NCBI RefSeq assembly: GCF_003325755.1
Contig: NZ_QORI02000021.1
Span: forward strand, 7,812-71,811
DNA length: 64,000 nt
Source: Pseudomonas sp. SST3
Lineage (GTDB): Bacteria > Pseudomonadota > Gammaproteobacteria > Pseudomonadales > Pseudomonadaceae
Reading direction: 5' to 3'
Shown here: in pieces, positions 29,225-37,677 of the stretch
Numbering within the stretch: position 1 is the stretch's first letter
How the letters are laid out: every line of letters begins with the position of its first letter
Position numbers and translations under genes: made by a program
Notes under the pieces: generated by a model
Told to the model about the DNA's origin: nothing
Databases searched by the model: none
What the model saw: the letters and a program-made list of their open reading frames with translations, nothing else

Positions 29225-29248
29225 AAAAACCCGCCGAAGCGGGTTTTT
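29225..29248. terminator. Bidirectional terminator between the flavoreductase and speC
   Basis: AAAAACCCGC-CGAA-GCGGGTTTTT: a ten-base perfect stem with a stable CGAA tetraloop and A/T tracts on both sides, lying between convergent genes. It should stop transcripts in both directions. Confidence 0.92.
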
Positions 29249-29264
29249 CCAAGCCTAATGACTC

Positions 29265-30428
29265 TTAGATGTAAAAGGCCTTCAGCGGCGGGAAGCCGTT
29301 GAACTCCACCGCGCTGTAACTGGTGGTGTAGGCACCGGTGGAGAGCCAGTACATACGGTCGCCGATGGCCAGGTTCAACGGCAGGCCGTACTTGTAATTC
29401 TCGTACATGATGTCGGCGCTGTCGCAGGTCGGGCCAGCGATGACCACCTCTTCCATCTCGCCCTTCTTCTCGGTCCAGATCGGGAACTTGATGGCTTCGC
29501 CCATGGTTTCGATGAGACCGGAGAACATGCCCACATCGGTGTAGACCCAACGCTCGACGGCGGTCCGCGACTTGCGTGCCACCAGCACCACTTCGCTGAC
29601 CAGAATGCCCGAGTTGGCGATCAGCGAGCGGCCCGGTTCGAGGATGATTTCCGGCAGGTCGTCACCGAAGTCTTCCTTGAGGAAGCGGATGATTTCCTCG
29701 GCGTAGGTCTCCAGGCTGTTGGTGCGGGTGATGTAGTTGGCCGGGAAGCCGCCACCCATGTTGATCATCTTCAGTTCGATGCCATCTTCTTCTTTCAGGC
29801 GCTCGAAGATCACCTTGACCTTGGCGATCGCGGCGTCCCATACGGAGATGTCGCGCTGCTGGGAACCCACGTGGAAGGAGATGCCGTAGGGCTCTAGCTT
29901 CAACTGGCGCGCCAGGATCAGCAGATCCATCGCCATATCGGTCTGGCAGCCGAACTTGCGCGAAAGCGGCCAGTCAGCCGTAGTCGAACCTTCGGTGAGA
30001 ATCCGCACATAGACTTTCGAACCCGGTGCGGCCTTGGCGATGTTGCGCAGGTCGGCTTCCGAGTCGGTGGCGAACATACGCACACCCTTGTCGTAGAAGT
30101 AGCGGATGTCCTTGGCTTTCTTGATGGTGTTGCCGTAGCTGATGCGCTCCGGGCCAACGCCGCGGGACATGACTTTGTCCAGCTCGTAGATCGAGGCGAT
30201 GTCGAAGTTCGAGCCCTTGTCACGCAACAGGTCGATGATCTCGACCGCCGGATTGGCCTTGACCGCGTAGTAGACCTTGGCGAACTCGAAACCGGCGCGC
30301 AGCTCGTCGTACGCCTTGTCGATGGTCTGGGTATCAATGACCACGAACGGCGTTTCGTGCTGGTCAGCGAAATCCTTCATCTTCTGGAAAGTGGGACGGG
30401 AATAGTAGTCTTCGATCTTGATCGACAT
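29265..30428 (-). CDS. speC: Ornithine decarboxylase (PLP fold type III)
   Basis: A 387-residue alanine racemase-fold decarboxylase making putrescine from ornithine, the length of P. aeruginosa SpeC. The PLP lysine is in KVYYAVKANP, the phosphate-binding glycine loop is MGGGFP, EPGRSLIAN binds PLP, and the catalytic Cys is in GPTCDSADIM. Some homologues also accept lysine. Start ATG 30428 (MSIKIEDYYS). Ends just before the bidirectional terminator. Confidence 0.95.
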   Translation of the reverse strand: MSIKIEDYYSRPTFQKMKDFADQHETPFVVIDTQTIDKAYDELRAGFEFAKVYYAVKANPAVEIIDLLRDKGSNFDIASIYELDKVMSRGVGPERISYGNTIKKAKDIRYFYDKGVRMFATDSEADLRNIAKAAPGSKVYVRILTEGSTTADWPLSRKFGCQTDMAMDLLILARQLKLEPYGISFHVGSQQRDISVWDAAIAKVKVIFERLKEEDGIELKMINMGGGFPANYITRTNSLETYAEEIIRFLKEDFGDDLPEIILEPGRSLIANSGILVSEVVLVARKSRTAVERWVYTDVGMFSGLIETMGEAIKFPIWTEKKGEMEEVVIAGPTCDSADIMYENYKYGLPLNLAIGDRMYWLSTGAYTTSYSAVEFNGFPPLKAFYI

Positions 30429-30947
30429 GCATGGCTCCAAATCGGGAAAACGTAAAGTCGGATTAGGGGTGAACGCCTGATCAGTTTCCCCACTTTGGTT
30501 CGCCTACTTCCCAAGGCATGTCGCCGAGCATCACGGCCAGGTCCACGGCAACTGCCGCAGCGGTCTGGTGAAAATCGTGATCTCTCGTCGTCAGTACTTG
30601 AGCCGGATGGATCGTTGCCAGCATGGACGTTCGGGCGCGAACTTTAGAACCACAGCTGATTGAGATCAACGAAAAATCCGCGCTCACTCCTTTTTTTGAC
30701 CATTCGGCAAACCTACCGTATTCAAACCGACCGATATGACGCGGGGATGTTCCTCAAGCAAGGCGGACGGACGCCGGTCAGAGCCCCCGATGCTCGCTCG
30801 ATCACCACGCCCTTCTGCGACCCAACGGGCCCTTTGAAAAACGGGTGCCCCCGACACGACGGGTGCCTCCGGCTATTGCCATCGCTCCCACGGCATTGCG
30901 CTATAATCGCCGGCTTTTTCCGACACGCTTTCTATACCGGGACCGCC
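30429..30947. other. Long divergent intergenic region speC / prfC
   Basis: About 519 bases without a convincing gene. It must hold the promoters for speC and prfC. A T7 tract with the sequence TCCTTTTTTTGACC lies near 30688-30701. A 68-codon GTG-started frame on the minus strand (30481-30687) has no usable ribosome-site spacing and no recognisable motif. A small RNA or leader is possible but not shown. Confidence 0.5.
30902..30907 (+). promoter_or_regulatory. Candidate -10 element for prfC
   Basis: A perfect TATAAT at 30902-30907 lies 40 bases before the prfC start. TTGCCA at 30876-30881 is a possible -35 but the spacing is 20, longer than ideal. Confidence 0.5.
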
Positions 30948-32531
30948 ATGACCTCTCAGGCCGCCGAAGTCGCGAAGCGCCGCACCTTCGCCATCATTTC
31001 CCACCCCGATGCGGGCAAGACCACCATCACCGAAAAGCTGCTGCTGATGGGCAAGGCCATTGCCGTGGCCGGTACCGTGAAGTCGCGTAAATCCGACCGC
31101 CACGCGACCTCCGACTGGATGGAAATGGAAAAGCAGCGCGGCATCTCCATCACCACCTCGGTGATGCAGTTTCCCTACCGCGAGCACATGATCAACCTGC
31201 TCGACACCCCCGGCCACGAAGACTTCTCGGAAGATACCTACCGCACTCTGACTGCAGTGGACTCGGCGCTGATGGTCCTCGACGGCGGTAAAGGTGTCGA
31301 GCCGCGCACCATCGCCCTGATGGACGTCTGCCGCCTGCGTGACACGCCCATCGTCAGCTTCATCAACAAGCTCGACCGGGACATTCGCGACCCCATCGAA
31401 CTGCTCGACGAGATCGAGGCGGTGCTGAAGATCAAGGCCGCGCCGATCACCTGGCCGATCGGCTGCTACCGCGACTTCAAAGGCGTGTACCACCTCAAGG
31501 ACGACTACATCATCGTCTACACGCCAGGCCACGGGCATGAGCGCACCGACGTCAAGATCATCCAGAACCTGGATTCCGACGAGGCGCGCAAGCACATCGG
31601 CGACGAGTACGACCGCTTCGTCGAACAGCTGGAGCTGGTCCAGGGCGCCTGCCACGAGTTCGACCAGGACGAGTTCATCCAGGGCCAGCTGACCCCGGTG
31701 TTCTTCGGCACCGCGCTAGGCAACTTCGGTGTGGATCACGTACTCGATGCGGTCGTTGACTGGGCGCCGCGCCCGCTGCCACGCGCCGCAAACGAGCGGG
31801 TGGTCGAGCCGGTCGAAGACAAGTTCACCGGTTTCGTCTTCAAGATCCAGGCGAACATGGATCCCAAGCATCGCGACCGCATCGCTTTCATGCGCATCTG
31901 CTCGGGCAAGTACGAGAAAGGTATGAAGCTGCGCCATGCGCGCATCGGCAAAGACATCCGCATCGCCGATGCCCTGACCTTCTTCTCCAGCGAGCGTGAG
32001 CAACTGGAAGAAGCCTGGGCTGGGGACATCATCGGCCTGCACAACCACGGCACCATCCAGATCGGCGACACCTTCACCGAAGGCGAGAACCTCGGTTTCA
32101 CCGGCATTCCGCACTTCGCGCCGGAACTGTTTCGCCGCGTACGTCTGAAGGATCCGCTGAAATCCAAGCAGCTGCGCCAAGGCCTGCAGGAACTGGCCGA
32201 GGAAGGCGCCACCCAGGTCTTCTTCCCCGAGCGCAACAACGACATCATCCTCGGCGCGGTCGGCGTGCTGCAGTTCGACGTCGTCGCCAGCCGGCTGAAA
32301 GAGGAATACAAGGTCGAGTGCGCCTACGAGGCGATCAACGTCTGGTCGGCTCGCTGGATCGAGTGCGACAACGAGAAGAAGCTCAAGGAGTTCAGCGACA
32401 AGGCCTATGAAAACCTGGCGATCGATGGCGGCGGGCACCTGACCTACCTCGCACCGACACGGGTGAATCTGGCACTGATGGAAGAGCGCTGGCCGGAAGT
32501 GAAGTTCAGGGCTACGCGGGAACATCACTAA
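30948..32531 (+). CDS. prfC: Peptide chain release factor 3
   Basis: A 527-residue translational GTPase that removes RF1/RF2 from the ribosome after peptide release. GTPase motifs: SHPDAGKTT (P loop), [16 protein letters not shown] (switch II) and NKLDRD (G4). The C-terminus ending [29 protein letters not shown] is the RF3-specific domain. Start ATG 30948 ([19 protein letters not shown]); the open frame to 30660 is unrelated leader. Confidence 0.98.
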   Translation: MTSQAAEVAKRRTFAIISHPDAGKTTITEKLLLMGKAIAVAGTVKSRKSDRHATSDWMEMEKQRGISITTSVMQFPYREHMINLLDTPGHEDFSEDTYRTLTAVDSALMVLDGGKGVEPRTIALMDVCRLRDTPIVSFINKLDRDIRDPIELLDEIEAVLKIKAAPITWPIGCYRDFKGVYHLKDDYIIVYTPGHGHERTDVKIIQNLDSDEARKHIGDEYDRFVEQLELVQGACHEFDQDEFIQGQLTPVFFGTALGNFGVDHVLDAVVDWAPRPLPRAANERVVEPVEDKFTGFVFKIQANMDPKHRDRIAFMRICSGKYEKGMKLRHARIGKDIRIADALTFFSSEREQLEEAWAGDIIGLHNHGTIQIGDTFTEGENLGFTGIPHFAPELFRRVRLKDPLKSKQLRQGLQELAEEGATQVFFPERNNDIILGAVGVLQFDVVASRLKEEYKVECAYEAINVWSARWIECDNEKKLKEFSDKAYENLAIDGGGHLTYLAPTRVNLALMEERWPEVKFRATREHH

Positions 32532-32566
32532 GCGACGGACGGAGCGGCAATCGCGAGCAGCTTTTT

Positions 32567-32626
32567 GTAGGAGCGAGCTTGCTCGCGAACCGTCCCAAAA
32601 AGCTTCGCCAGCAAGCTGGCTCCTAC
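32567..32626. repeat. Paired REP sequences (BIME) upstream of the RAYT gene
   Basis: A 23-base REP (GTAGGAGCGAGCTTGCTCGC plus GAA) at 32567-32589 and an inverted variant at 32604-32626 form a REP pair. Pseudomonad REPs of this kind are mobilised or processed by the adjacent RAYT protein. A degenerate third copy is near 32643-32675. Confidence 0.9.
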
Positions 32627-32729
32627 AAAGCAACGACACCCCGTGGGAGGCCTGCTCGCGAATCTCGCCAGCAGCCGCAAGCGCGGCACTGGGACACAAG
32701 TTCGGTATGAATCGGAAGGACGCAACGGA

Positions 32730-33182
32730 ATGCGCTTTCACGGACGCGATTTACGCAAAGGGCGAGTCAACCTACCCGACCAAACCTATGTACTAACCTG
32801 TGTGACGCTGGGCCGAGCCGCAGCATTTGGCGAGTGGCCGGCAGCGTCGTTGCTGGCGCAAGAGATTCATCAGACTGGACAATCGGACGCGATTCAGTCC
32901 CTGGCCTGGGTAGTAATGCCCGACCATCTGCACTGGCTTGTGCAGTTGAAAACCGGCTCGTTGAATCAGCTGATGCAGCGCCTAAAATCGCGGAGCGCAA
33001 TCTCCTTGAACAGACTCCACGGCACACACGGGGCAATCTGGCAAAAGGGGTATCACGACCGTGCCATTCGCAATGAGGAAGACCTGCGCGACGTAGCGCG
33101 CTACATCGTAGCGAACCCGTTGCGGGCCGGGCTGGTCAAGCGCATCGGCGACTATCCGTTCTGGGATGCGACTTGGTTATGA
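32730..33182 (+). CDS. REP-associated tyrosine transposase (RAYT, Y1_Tnp)
   Basis: A 150-residue HUH single-strand nuclease related to IS200/IS605 TnpA. The HUH motif is MPDHLHWLV (H66, H68) and the likely nucleophile is Y125 in ARYIVANPLRAGL. RAYTs cut and join REP hairpins and occur as single domesticated copies flanked by REPs, exactly as here. Start ATG 32730 (MRFHGRDLRKGRVN) with GGAAGGA at 32711. Confidence 0.92.
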   Translation: MRFHGRDLRKGRVNLPDQTYVLTCVTLGRAAAFGEWPAASLLAQEIHQTGQSDAIQSLAWVVMPDHLHWLVQLKTGSLNQLMQRLKSRSAISLNRLHGTHGAIWQKGYHDRAIRNEEDLRDVARYIVANPLRAGLVKRIGDYPFWDATWL

Positions 33183-33200
33183 TGATGCTCATCCTCAAGA

Positions 33201-33517
33201 GCTTCGCCAGCAAGCTGGTCCTACTTGAGCAACAACCACCTCGCCCGTAGGAGCGAGCTTGCTCGCGAATCGCCCTGAAAGCTTCGCCAGCAAGCTGGCT
33301 CCTACAAAAAGCACGCGCGGACAGGGTTCGATCCCTCGAAGCAATGCCTTTGGGAGAAACAACACGGTCGAAGCAACCTAGACCCGTAGGAGCCAGCTTG
33401 CTGGCGATCCTGGGCATTCCCGACAACCGCAGAATGCTAGGAAGACAGCCGATCGCCAGCGAGCTCGCTCCTACAAAAAACAGCGTGCGCCCTCTTAGGA
33501 GCGAGCTTGCTCGCGAA
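33201..33517. repeat. REP cluster downstream of the RAYT gene
   Basis: This fills most of the gap between the RAYT gene and exeM. Copies: inverted at about 33203-33224, direct at 33247-33269, inverted at 33283-33305, a GCCAGC variant at 33386-33407, an inverted variant at 33453-33474 and a direct copy at 33496-33517. Two subtypes are mixed: GAGCGAGCTTGCTCGCGA and GAGCCAGCTTGCTGGCGA, each internally self-complementary (paired changes in the stem). The cluster is at the 3' end of minus-strand exeM and may act as its transcription end or mRNA stabiliser. Confidence 0.92.
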
Positions 33518-33557
33518 CTGCTTCATGTCACGACGCTCAGCAGAGGTCCTGCCGAAC

Positions 33558-35897
33558 CTACCGTCCCAAATCCACCCCAATCACCAACGGATCATGATCC
33601 GACGCCCGGTAAGGCTCGGCGCTGTACATCAAGCTCTGCTGGCGTGGCGTCTTGAACTCCAGGTTGTAGTCCAGCACACGCGGTTCGTCGGCGTTGATGT
33701 GCCATTCGGTGGCGCCCTTGATCTGTGGCGTCAGGCTGGCGCTGGCGAGGCTGTGGTCGAGGTAGCCCGATTCGCCAGAGAATACGTACGAGTAGGCTTT
33801 GCCATCACCGAAGCGCGCCAGCAGATCGGTATAGCCCGCCGCGCGGATGACGTTGATCGGATCTTCCTTGGCGTAGGCGTTCAGGTCGCCAATGATCAGC
33901 AGGTCCGGATCGTAGGACCGGGTCGGATCGCGACCCAGCCAGTCGACCAGTGCCTGGGCCGCGCGTACGCGAGTCAGGTTGCAGTTGCCCTGGCCGTCGC
34001 CCACATCCTTGTCGCCACGATCATCGCAACTCGAGCCCTTGGATTTCAGGTGGTTGACCGCCACGGTCAGCCGCTCGCCGCTACGCCGCTCGCGGAAGGT
34101 CTGCGCCAGCGCCGGGCGGTTACGGGTGTCGTCGAAACGTGGATCGACGGATGCGTCCAGCACCGCCGCAGCCTTGTGCGGGCTGACCATGTCCTGGCGG
34201 TAGATCAGGCCGACGGCAATTGCGTCTGTGCCTAACCGGCTGCGGCGCGGGTCGATGAAGGCGTAGCGGTCCCGGTTCGGTGAAGCGGCGTTGAGTCCGG
34301 CCACCAGATCGGCGATGGCGCTGTTCTCACCGTAGCCATCGTTCTCGATTTCCATAAGCCCTATGATGTGGGCATCGGCGCCGAGTATCGCCGCGATGAT
34401 CTTGTCGCGCTGGCGGTTGAATTCCTCGACGGTATCGGCGCCCCGCGAGGTCGGGAAACCGGCCCCACGACCGTCGCCGTTGAAGTAGTTGAGTACGTTG
34501 AAACTCGCCACACGCAGTCGCCCATCAATGGACGCGGGCGATCTCGGCCGGGGGTTTTTCGGCACGAACTGCGGCGTCTGCGTGGGCTGCACCCGATAGC
34601 TACCGGCCAGGTAGTGCAAGACGCCCTGCACCTCGTTGACCTCGTAACCAACCCGCAACGTGCGGTAGGCGTCGAGCTCCGGTGAGGGATAGCGAACCGG
34701 ATCGGGGTTTTGCCCGCTGCGACCGTCATCAAGGACGATTCGGTTGAGATTGTTCTGCGCCTGCAGCTGCCGAGCCGGCTCGCCGGGCGAAACCTTGTTC
34801 GTGGGAATCCACAGCCGTCCGCCAGACGACAACACGACCTCACCGTAACGGCCCAGATTGTAGACCTCGCTGACGGTCAGGGTCTGGGCGAAACGCACCT
34901 GCATGCCCTCGTAGCGTTCCAGCGCATCAGGAGCGGAAACCGGCAAGCTGATCTGCGTCACGGCCGGCAGCGGCTGGGCGCGTGCCAGCACGCTGACCTG
35001 AGGCAAGGTCAGCTCGGTAAGACCGTTGTGTTCGGCAACTGTCCCGCTGACCTGGACGCGATCACCAACCTGCACGTCCGTTCCCTTGCCGGCGTCATAG
35101 ACGTACAACCCTTCTGAGGTCAACGCGTCGTTGTCCGTCTCGCTGTCCGGTGCCTGGATAAAGAAACCGCCCAGCTCGCCCGCACCCTGGAAGTCGGCAA
35201 CCACGATGCCTTCGACGATGACGCGCTGATCCACCAGCGGACTGACATCGTTGCGACCTTGCACCTCGGCAATCGAGCGGCGCCCCGCATCGCCACCGCC
35301 CGGCTCACCTTCACCACCGTATTGGCCGAGATAGGCAAAAGTGTTGACGGCGTAACCCTGCCACTCGGTCGATGGATCGAACGCGTCTTGCGGGTTGCGA
35401 TCGCCGGTTCGGATCGATGTTCTGCGGGTCAGCGTGCGATCAGCAGTCTGCGTTTGCCCCACGCCCCACGCACTGCCCGGATCGATGCCGAGCTGGCCGA
35501 TGCTATCCAGAACCTCACCGGACGGCCCGCGCAACACGATGGCATCGTCGCCGTTGTACCAACTGCCGCTGCCGCGCTGGTTCGCCGTGGCTTGCAACGC
35601 GGGGTCGCCGCTTTCGTGCGCCAGGACAAGCACGCCACCCGGTGCCACTTCGCCCGCCAGACTGATGCTTCGGCCGCTGGCGGTCGACCCATTGAAGTAG
35701 AAGTCGACCCGGTACCCGTCGAGGGAAATCGCCGTCTCGCCAACGTTATAGAACTCCAGCGCCTTGTTATTGCCGCTGCCCTCCACATATTCGGAAATCA
35801 GCAGGTCGGCCGCAGCCATTGAGCTCGCGCCCAACGAGGCGATTGCCAGCAAGGCGGCAGACAGGGGGTGCGGTTTGAATCGGACGTTGCGGCGCAT
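33558..35897 (-). CDS. ExeM/NucH family extracellular endonuclease
   Basis: A 779-residue secreted DNase. Signal peptide MRRNVRFKPHPLSAALLAIASLGASSMAAA; lamin-tail domain (DLLISEYVEGSGNNKALEFYNVG, about 31-150); OB-fold nuclease domain (about 205-330); C-terminal endonuclease/exonuclease/phosphatase domain (about 455-779) with RVASFNVLNYFNGDG, GLMEIENDGYG, NHLKSKGSSCDDRGD, GDLNAYAKEDP and SDHDPLVIG. ExeM in Shewanella degrades extracellular DNA. It follows phoD 18 bases downstream, so both should respond to phosphate limitation. Confidence 0.93.
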   Translation of the reverse strand: MRRNVRFKPHPLSAALLAIASLGASSMAAADLLISEYVEGSGNNKALEFYNVGETAISLDGYRVDFYFNGSTASGRSISLAGEVAPGGVLVLAHESGDPALQATANQRGSGSWYNGDDAIVLRGPSGEVLDSIGQLGIDPGSAWGVGQTQTADRTLTRRTSIRTGDRNPQDAFDPSTEWQGYAVNTFAYLGQYGGEGEPGGGDAGRRSIAEVQGRNDVSPLVDQRVIVEGIVVADFQGAGELGGFFIQAPDSETDNDALTSEGLYVYDAGKGTDVQVGDRVQVSGTVAEHNGLTELTLPQVSVLARAQPLPAVTQISLPVSAPDALERYEGMQVRFAQTLTVSEVYNLGRYGEVVLSSGGRLWIPTNKVSPGEPARQLQAQNNLNRIVLDDGRSGQNPDPVRYPSPELDAYRTLRVGYEVNEVQGVLHYLAGSYRVQPTQTPQFVPKNPRPRSPASIDGRLRVASFNVLNYFNGDGRGAGFPTSRGADTVEEFNRQRDKIIAAILGADAHIIGLMEIENDGYGENSAIADLVAGLNAASPNRDRYAFIDPRRSRLGTDAIAVGLIYRQDMVSPHKAAAVLDASVDPRFDDTRNRPALAQTFRERRSGERLTVAVNHLKSKGSSCDDRGDKDVGDGQGNCNLTRVRAAQALVDWLGRDPTRSYDPDLLIIGDLNAYAKEDPINVIRAAGYTDLLARFGDGKAYSYVFSGESGYLDHSLASASLTPQIKGATEWHINADEPRVLDYNLEFKTPRQQSLMYSAEPYRASDHDPLVIGVDLGR

Positions 35898-35915
35898 GGC
35901 TATCGCTCCGTTCTC

Positions 35916-37496
35916 TCAGGCGTGCTGGGGTTCGAGGGTTCTGGAAAAGACCGAGGTGCCATCGATGTCGCGAAGGGTGACGCTCAAGGTGCCGCTGCGG
36001 GAGTCGATTTCGACTTCACCAAAAAACTGAAAACCGGCATAGGGCGATGCGTTGGCGGTCGGGGGCGCCTTCTGAAAGACCACTTGCGGACCGAAGGTGG
36101 CGTCCAGCGGGTTGGGACCAAAGCTACCCGCATTCAGCGGCCCGGCGACGAATTCCCAGAACGGATCGAAATCCTGGAAGACTGCGCGGTTGGGATGGTA
36201 ATGGTGCGCCGCGCAATAGTGCACATCGGCGGTGAGCCACAGGGTGTTGCGCACCCGGTGGCGGCGAAGGAAGCCGAGCAGATCGGCGATCTCCAGCTCG
36301 CGCCCTGCTGCCGGACCGTCCTGCCCATTGGCGATCGCCTCCCAGCGCGCCCGGCCGGCCGCATCGGTGCCATCCGGAACGTGCAGGCCGATGGGCATGT
36401 CGGCAGCGATGACTTTCCAGGTGGCGCGTGAGCGGCGCAGTTCGCGTTTGAGCCAGGCCAGCTGCTCGGCACCGAGGAAAGCGGTCTCGGGGCCCTGTTC
36501 CGATTGCAGGTTATGGGTGTTGGGGCCGCGGTAGCTGCGCATGTCCAGCACGAACACATCCAGCTGCGGGCCGTAGGCAATCTTGCGGTAGACCCGACCG
36601 GACGCATCCCGGCCAACCAGGCGCATGGGTGCGTACTCGAGAAACGCCTGGCGACCACGACGCGCCAGCAATTCAATGTCCTTGACCTGATAGCGATCGT
36701 CCAGCTGCTTGTCCGGCGACCAGTTGTTAGTCACCTCATGATCGTCCCATTGCCAGATCTGCGGCACCTCGGCGTTGAATTGGCGCAGGTTGTGGTCGAG
36801 CAGGTTGTAGCGGTAGTTGCCGCGAAACTCGTCCAGCGTCTCGGCGACCTTGGTTTTGGCTTCGGTGACGATGTTGCGCCAGAGGCGCCCGTCCTCGGCC
36901 GTCACTTCAGCCTGGATGACGCCGTCGGCGTAGATGGCATCGCCACTCTGGATGAAGAAGTCCGGACGGCGCTGGCGCATCGCTTCATAGATGCGCATGC
37001 CGCCGAAATCCGCGTTGATGCCCCAACCCTGGCCGCAGGTATCGCCGCCCCAGACGAAACGGATATCCCGCGCTCGCCTGGGTGCAGTGCGCAGATGGCC
37101 CATCCAGGGTTCGCTGCGGACATGATCGCCAGCATCCTCGAAATAGGCCCGGTAGAAGATCGATTGATCCGATGGCAGCCCTCGCAGATCGAGGCGCGCC
37201 GTGTAGTCGAGCCGTTCATCCGTAACGGGTGAGATCATCCGTCGGGCATTGCCGAACCCGCTGGTGGTATCCCATTCCACGACCAGCCGTGCCGGCCGAT
37301 CACAGCGGCTCCAGATCACGGCGCGGTCGGCCAGCACGTCGCCGGATTGGACCCCGTCAGTGATCCAGGGACGCGCAGTAGGCGCCGCGATGATCGCCGG
37401 CGATACGCCAATGGCTGGCAGCGCCAGGCCCGCGCCGATGCCTTGAACGAGGCGGCGGCGTGTCTGGTCCAGTTCGGCTTTGGTTGATCTGGTCAT
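35916..37496 (-). CDS. phoD: Alkaline phosphatase D (PhoD family), Tat-exported
   Basis: A 526-residue phosphodiesterase/phosphatase. The N-terminus has a Tat-type signal (TRRRLVQGIGAGLALPAIGVSPAIIAAPTA). Metal-ligand motifs of PhoD: WGGDTCGQGW, IQSGDAIYADG, QWDDHEVTNNW and LTADVHYCAAHHY. It releases phosphate from phosphodiesters outside the cytoplasm. With the downstream nuclease it forms a DNA-phosphate scavenging pair, and a Pho-box-like site lies upstream. Confidence 0.93.
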   Translation of the reverse strand: MTRSTKAELDQTRRRLVQGIGAGLALPAIGVSPAIIAAPTARPWITDGVQSGDVLADRAVIWSRCDRPARLVVEWDTTSGFGNARRMISPVTDERLDYTARLDLRGLPSDQSIFYRAYFEDAGDHVRSEPWMGHLRTAPRRARDIRFVWGGDTCGQGWGINADFGGMRIYEAMRQRRPDFFIQSGDAIYADGVIQAEVTAEDGRLWRNIVTEAKTKVAETLDEFRGNYRYNLLDHNLRQFNAEVPQIWQWDDHEVTNNWSPDKQLDDRYQVKDIELLARRGRQAFLEYAPMRLVGRDASGRVYRKIAYGPQLDVFVLDMRSYRGPNTHNLQSEQGPETAFLGAEQLAWLKRELRRSRATWKVIAADMPIGLHVPDGTDAAGRARWEAIANGQDGPAAGRELEIADLLGFLRRHRVRNTLWLTADVHYCAAHHYHPNRAVFQDFDPFWEFVAGPLNAGSFGPNPLDATFGPQVVFQKAPPTANASPYAGFQFFGEVEIDSRSGTLSVTLRDIDGTSVFSRTLEPQHA

Positions 37497-37542
37497 GTTC
37501 GGTCCCCTTCATCAGTGACTGAAGAAGGGTTTAAGCGACACG

Positions 37543-37561
37543 CTTGACAGAACCGTGACGC
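37543..37561 (-). promoter_or_regulatory. Candidate Pho box upstream of phoD-exeM
   Basis: Read on the minus strand, GCGTCACGGTTCTGTCAAG contains two GTCA cores 11 bases apart, as in the PhoB direct repeat CTGTCAT-N4-CTGTCAT. It ends about 47 bases before the phoD start. Assigned by eye. Confidence 0.6.
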
Positions 37562-37628
37562 ACCGACGAGTGGTAGTCAGGAAAACGTCTTGGTGAACCT
37601 CGAATTTTTCACCGCTGCAGACAACGGG

Positions 37629-37655
37629 AAAGGCGTCGCTGGGAGCGACGCCTTT
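37629..37655 (-). terminator. Terminator after gcd
   Basis: AAAGGCGTCGCT-GGG-AGCGACGCCTTT: a 12-base perfect stem with A/T ends, 22 bases past the gcd stop on the minus strand. It separates gcd from phoD-exeM. Confidence 0.9.
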
Positions 37656-37677
37656 GCTCAGCGGAGCGTTCTTGCCG

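Noticed and set aside
30481..30687. 68-codon minus-strand ORF between speC and prfC
   Set aside because: GTG start fused to the GGAG, so no usable spacing; no motif. Left as intergenic.
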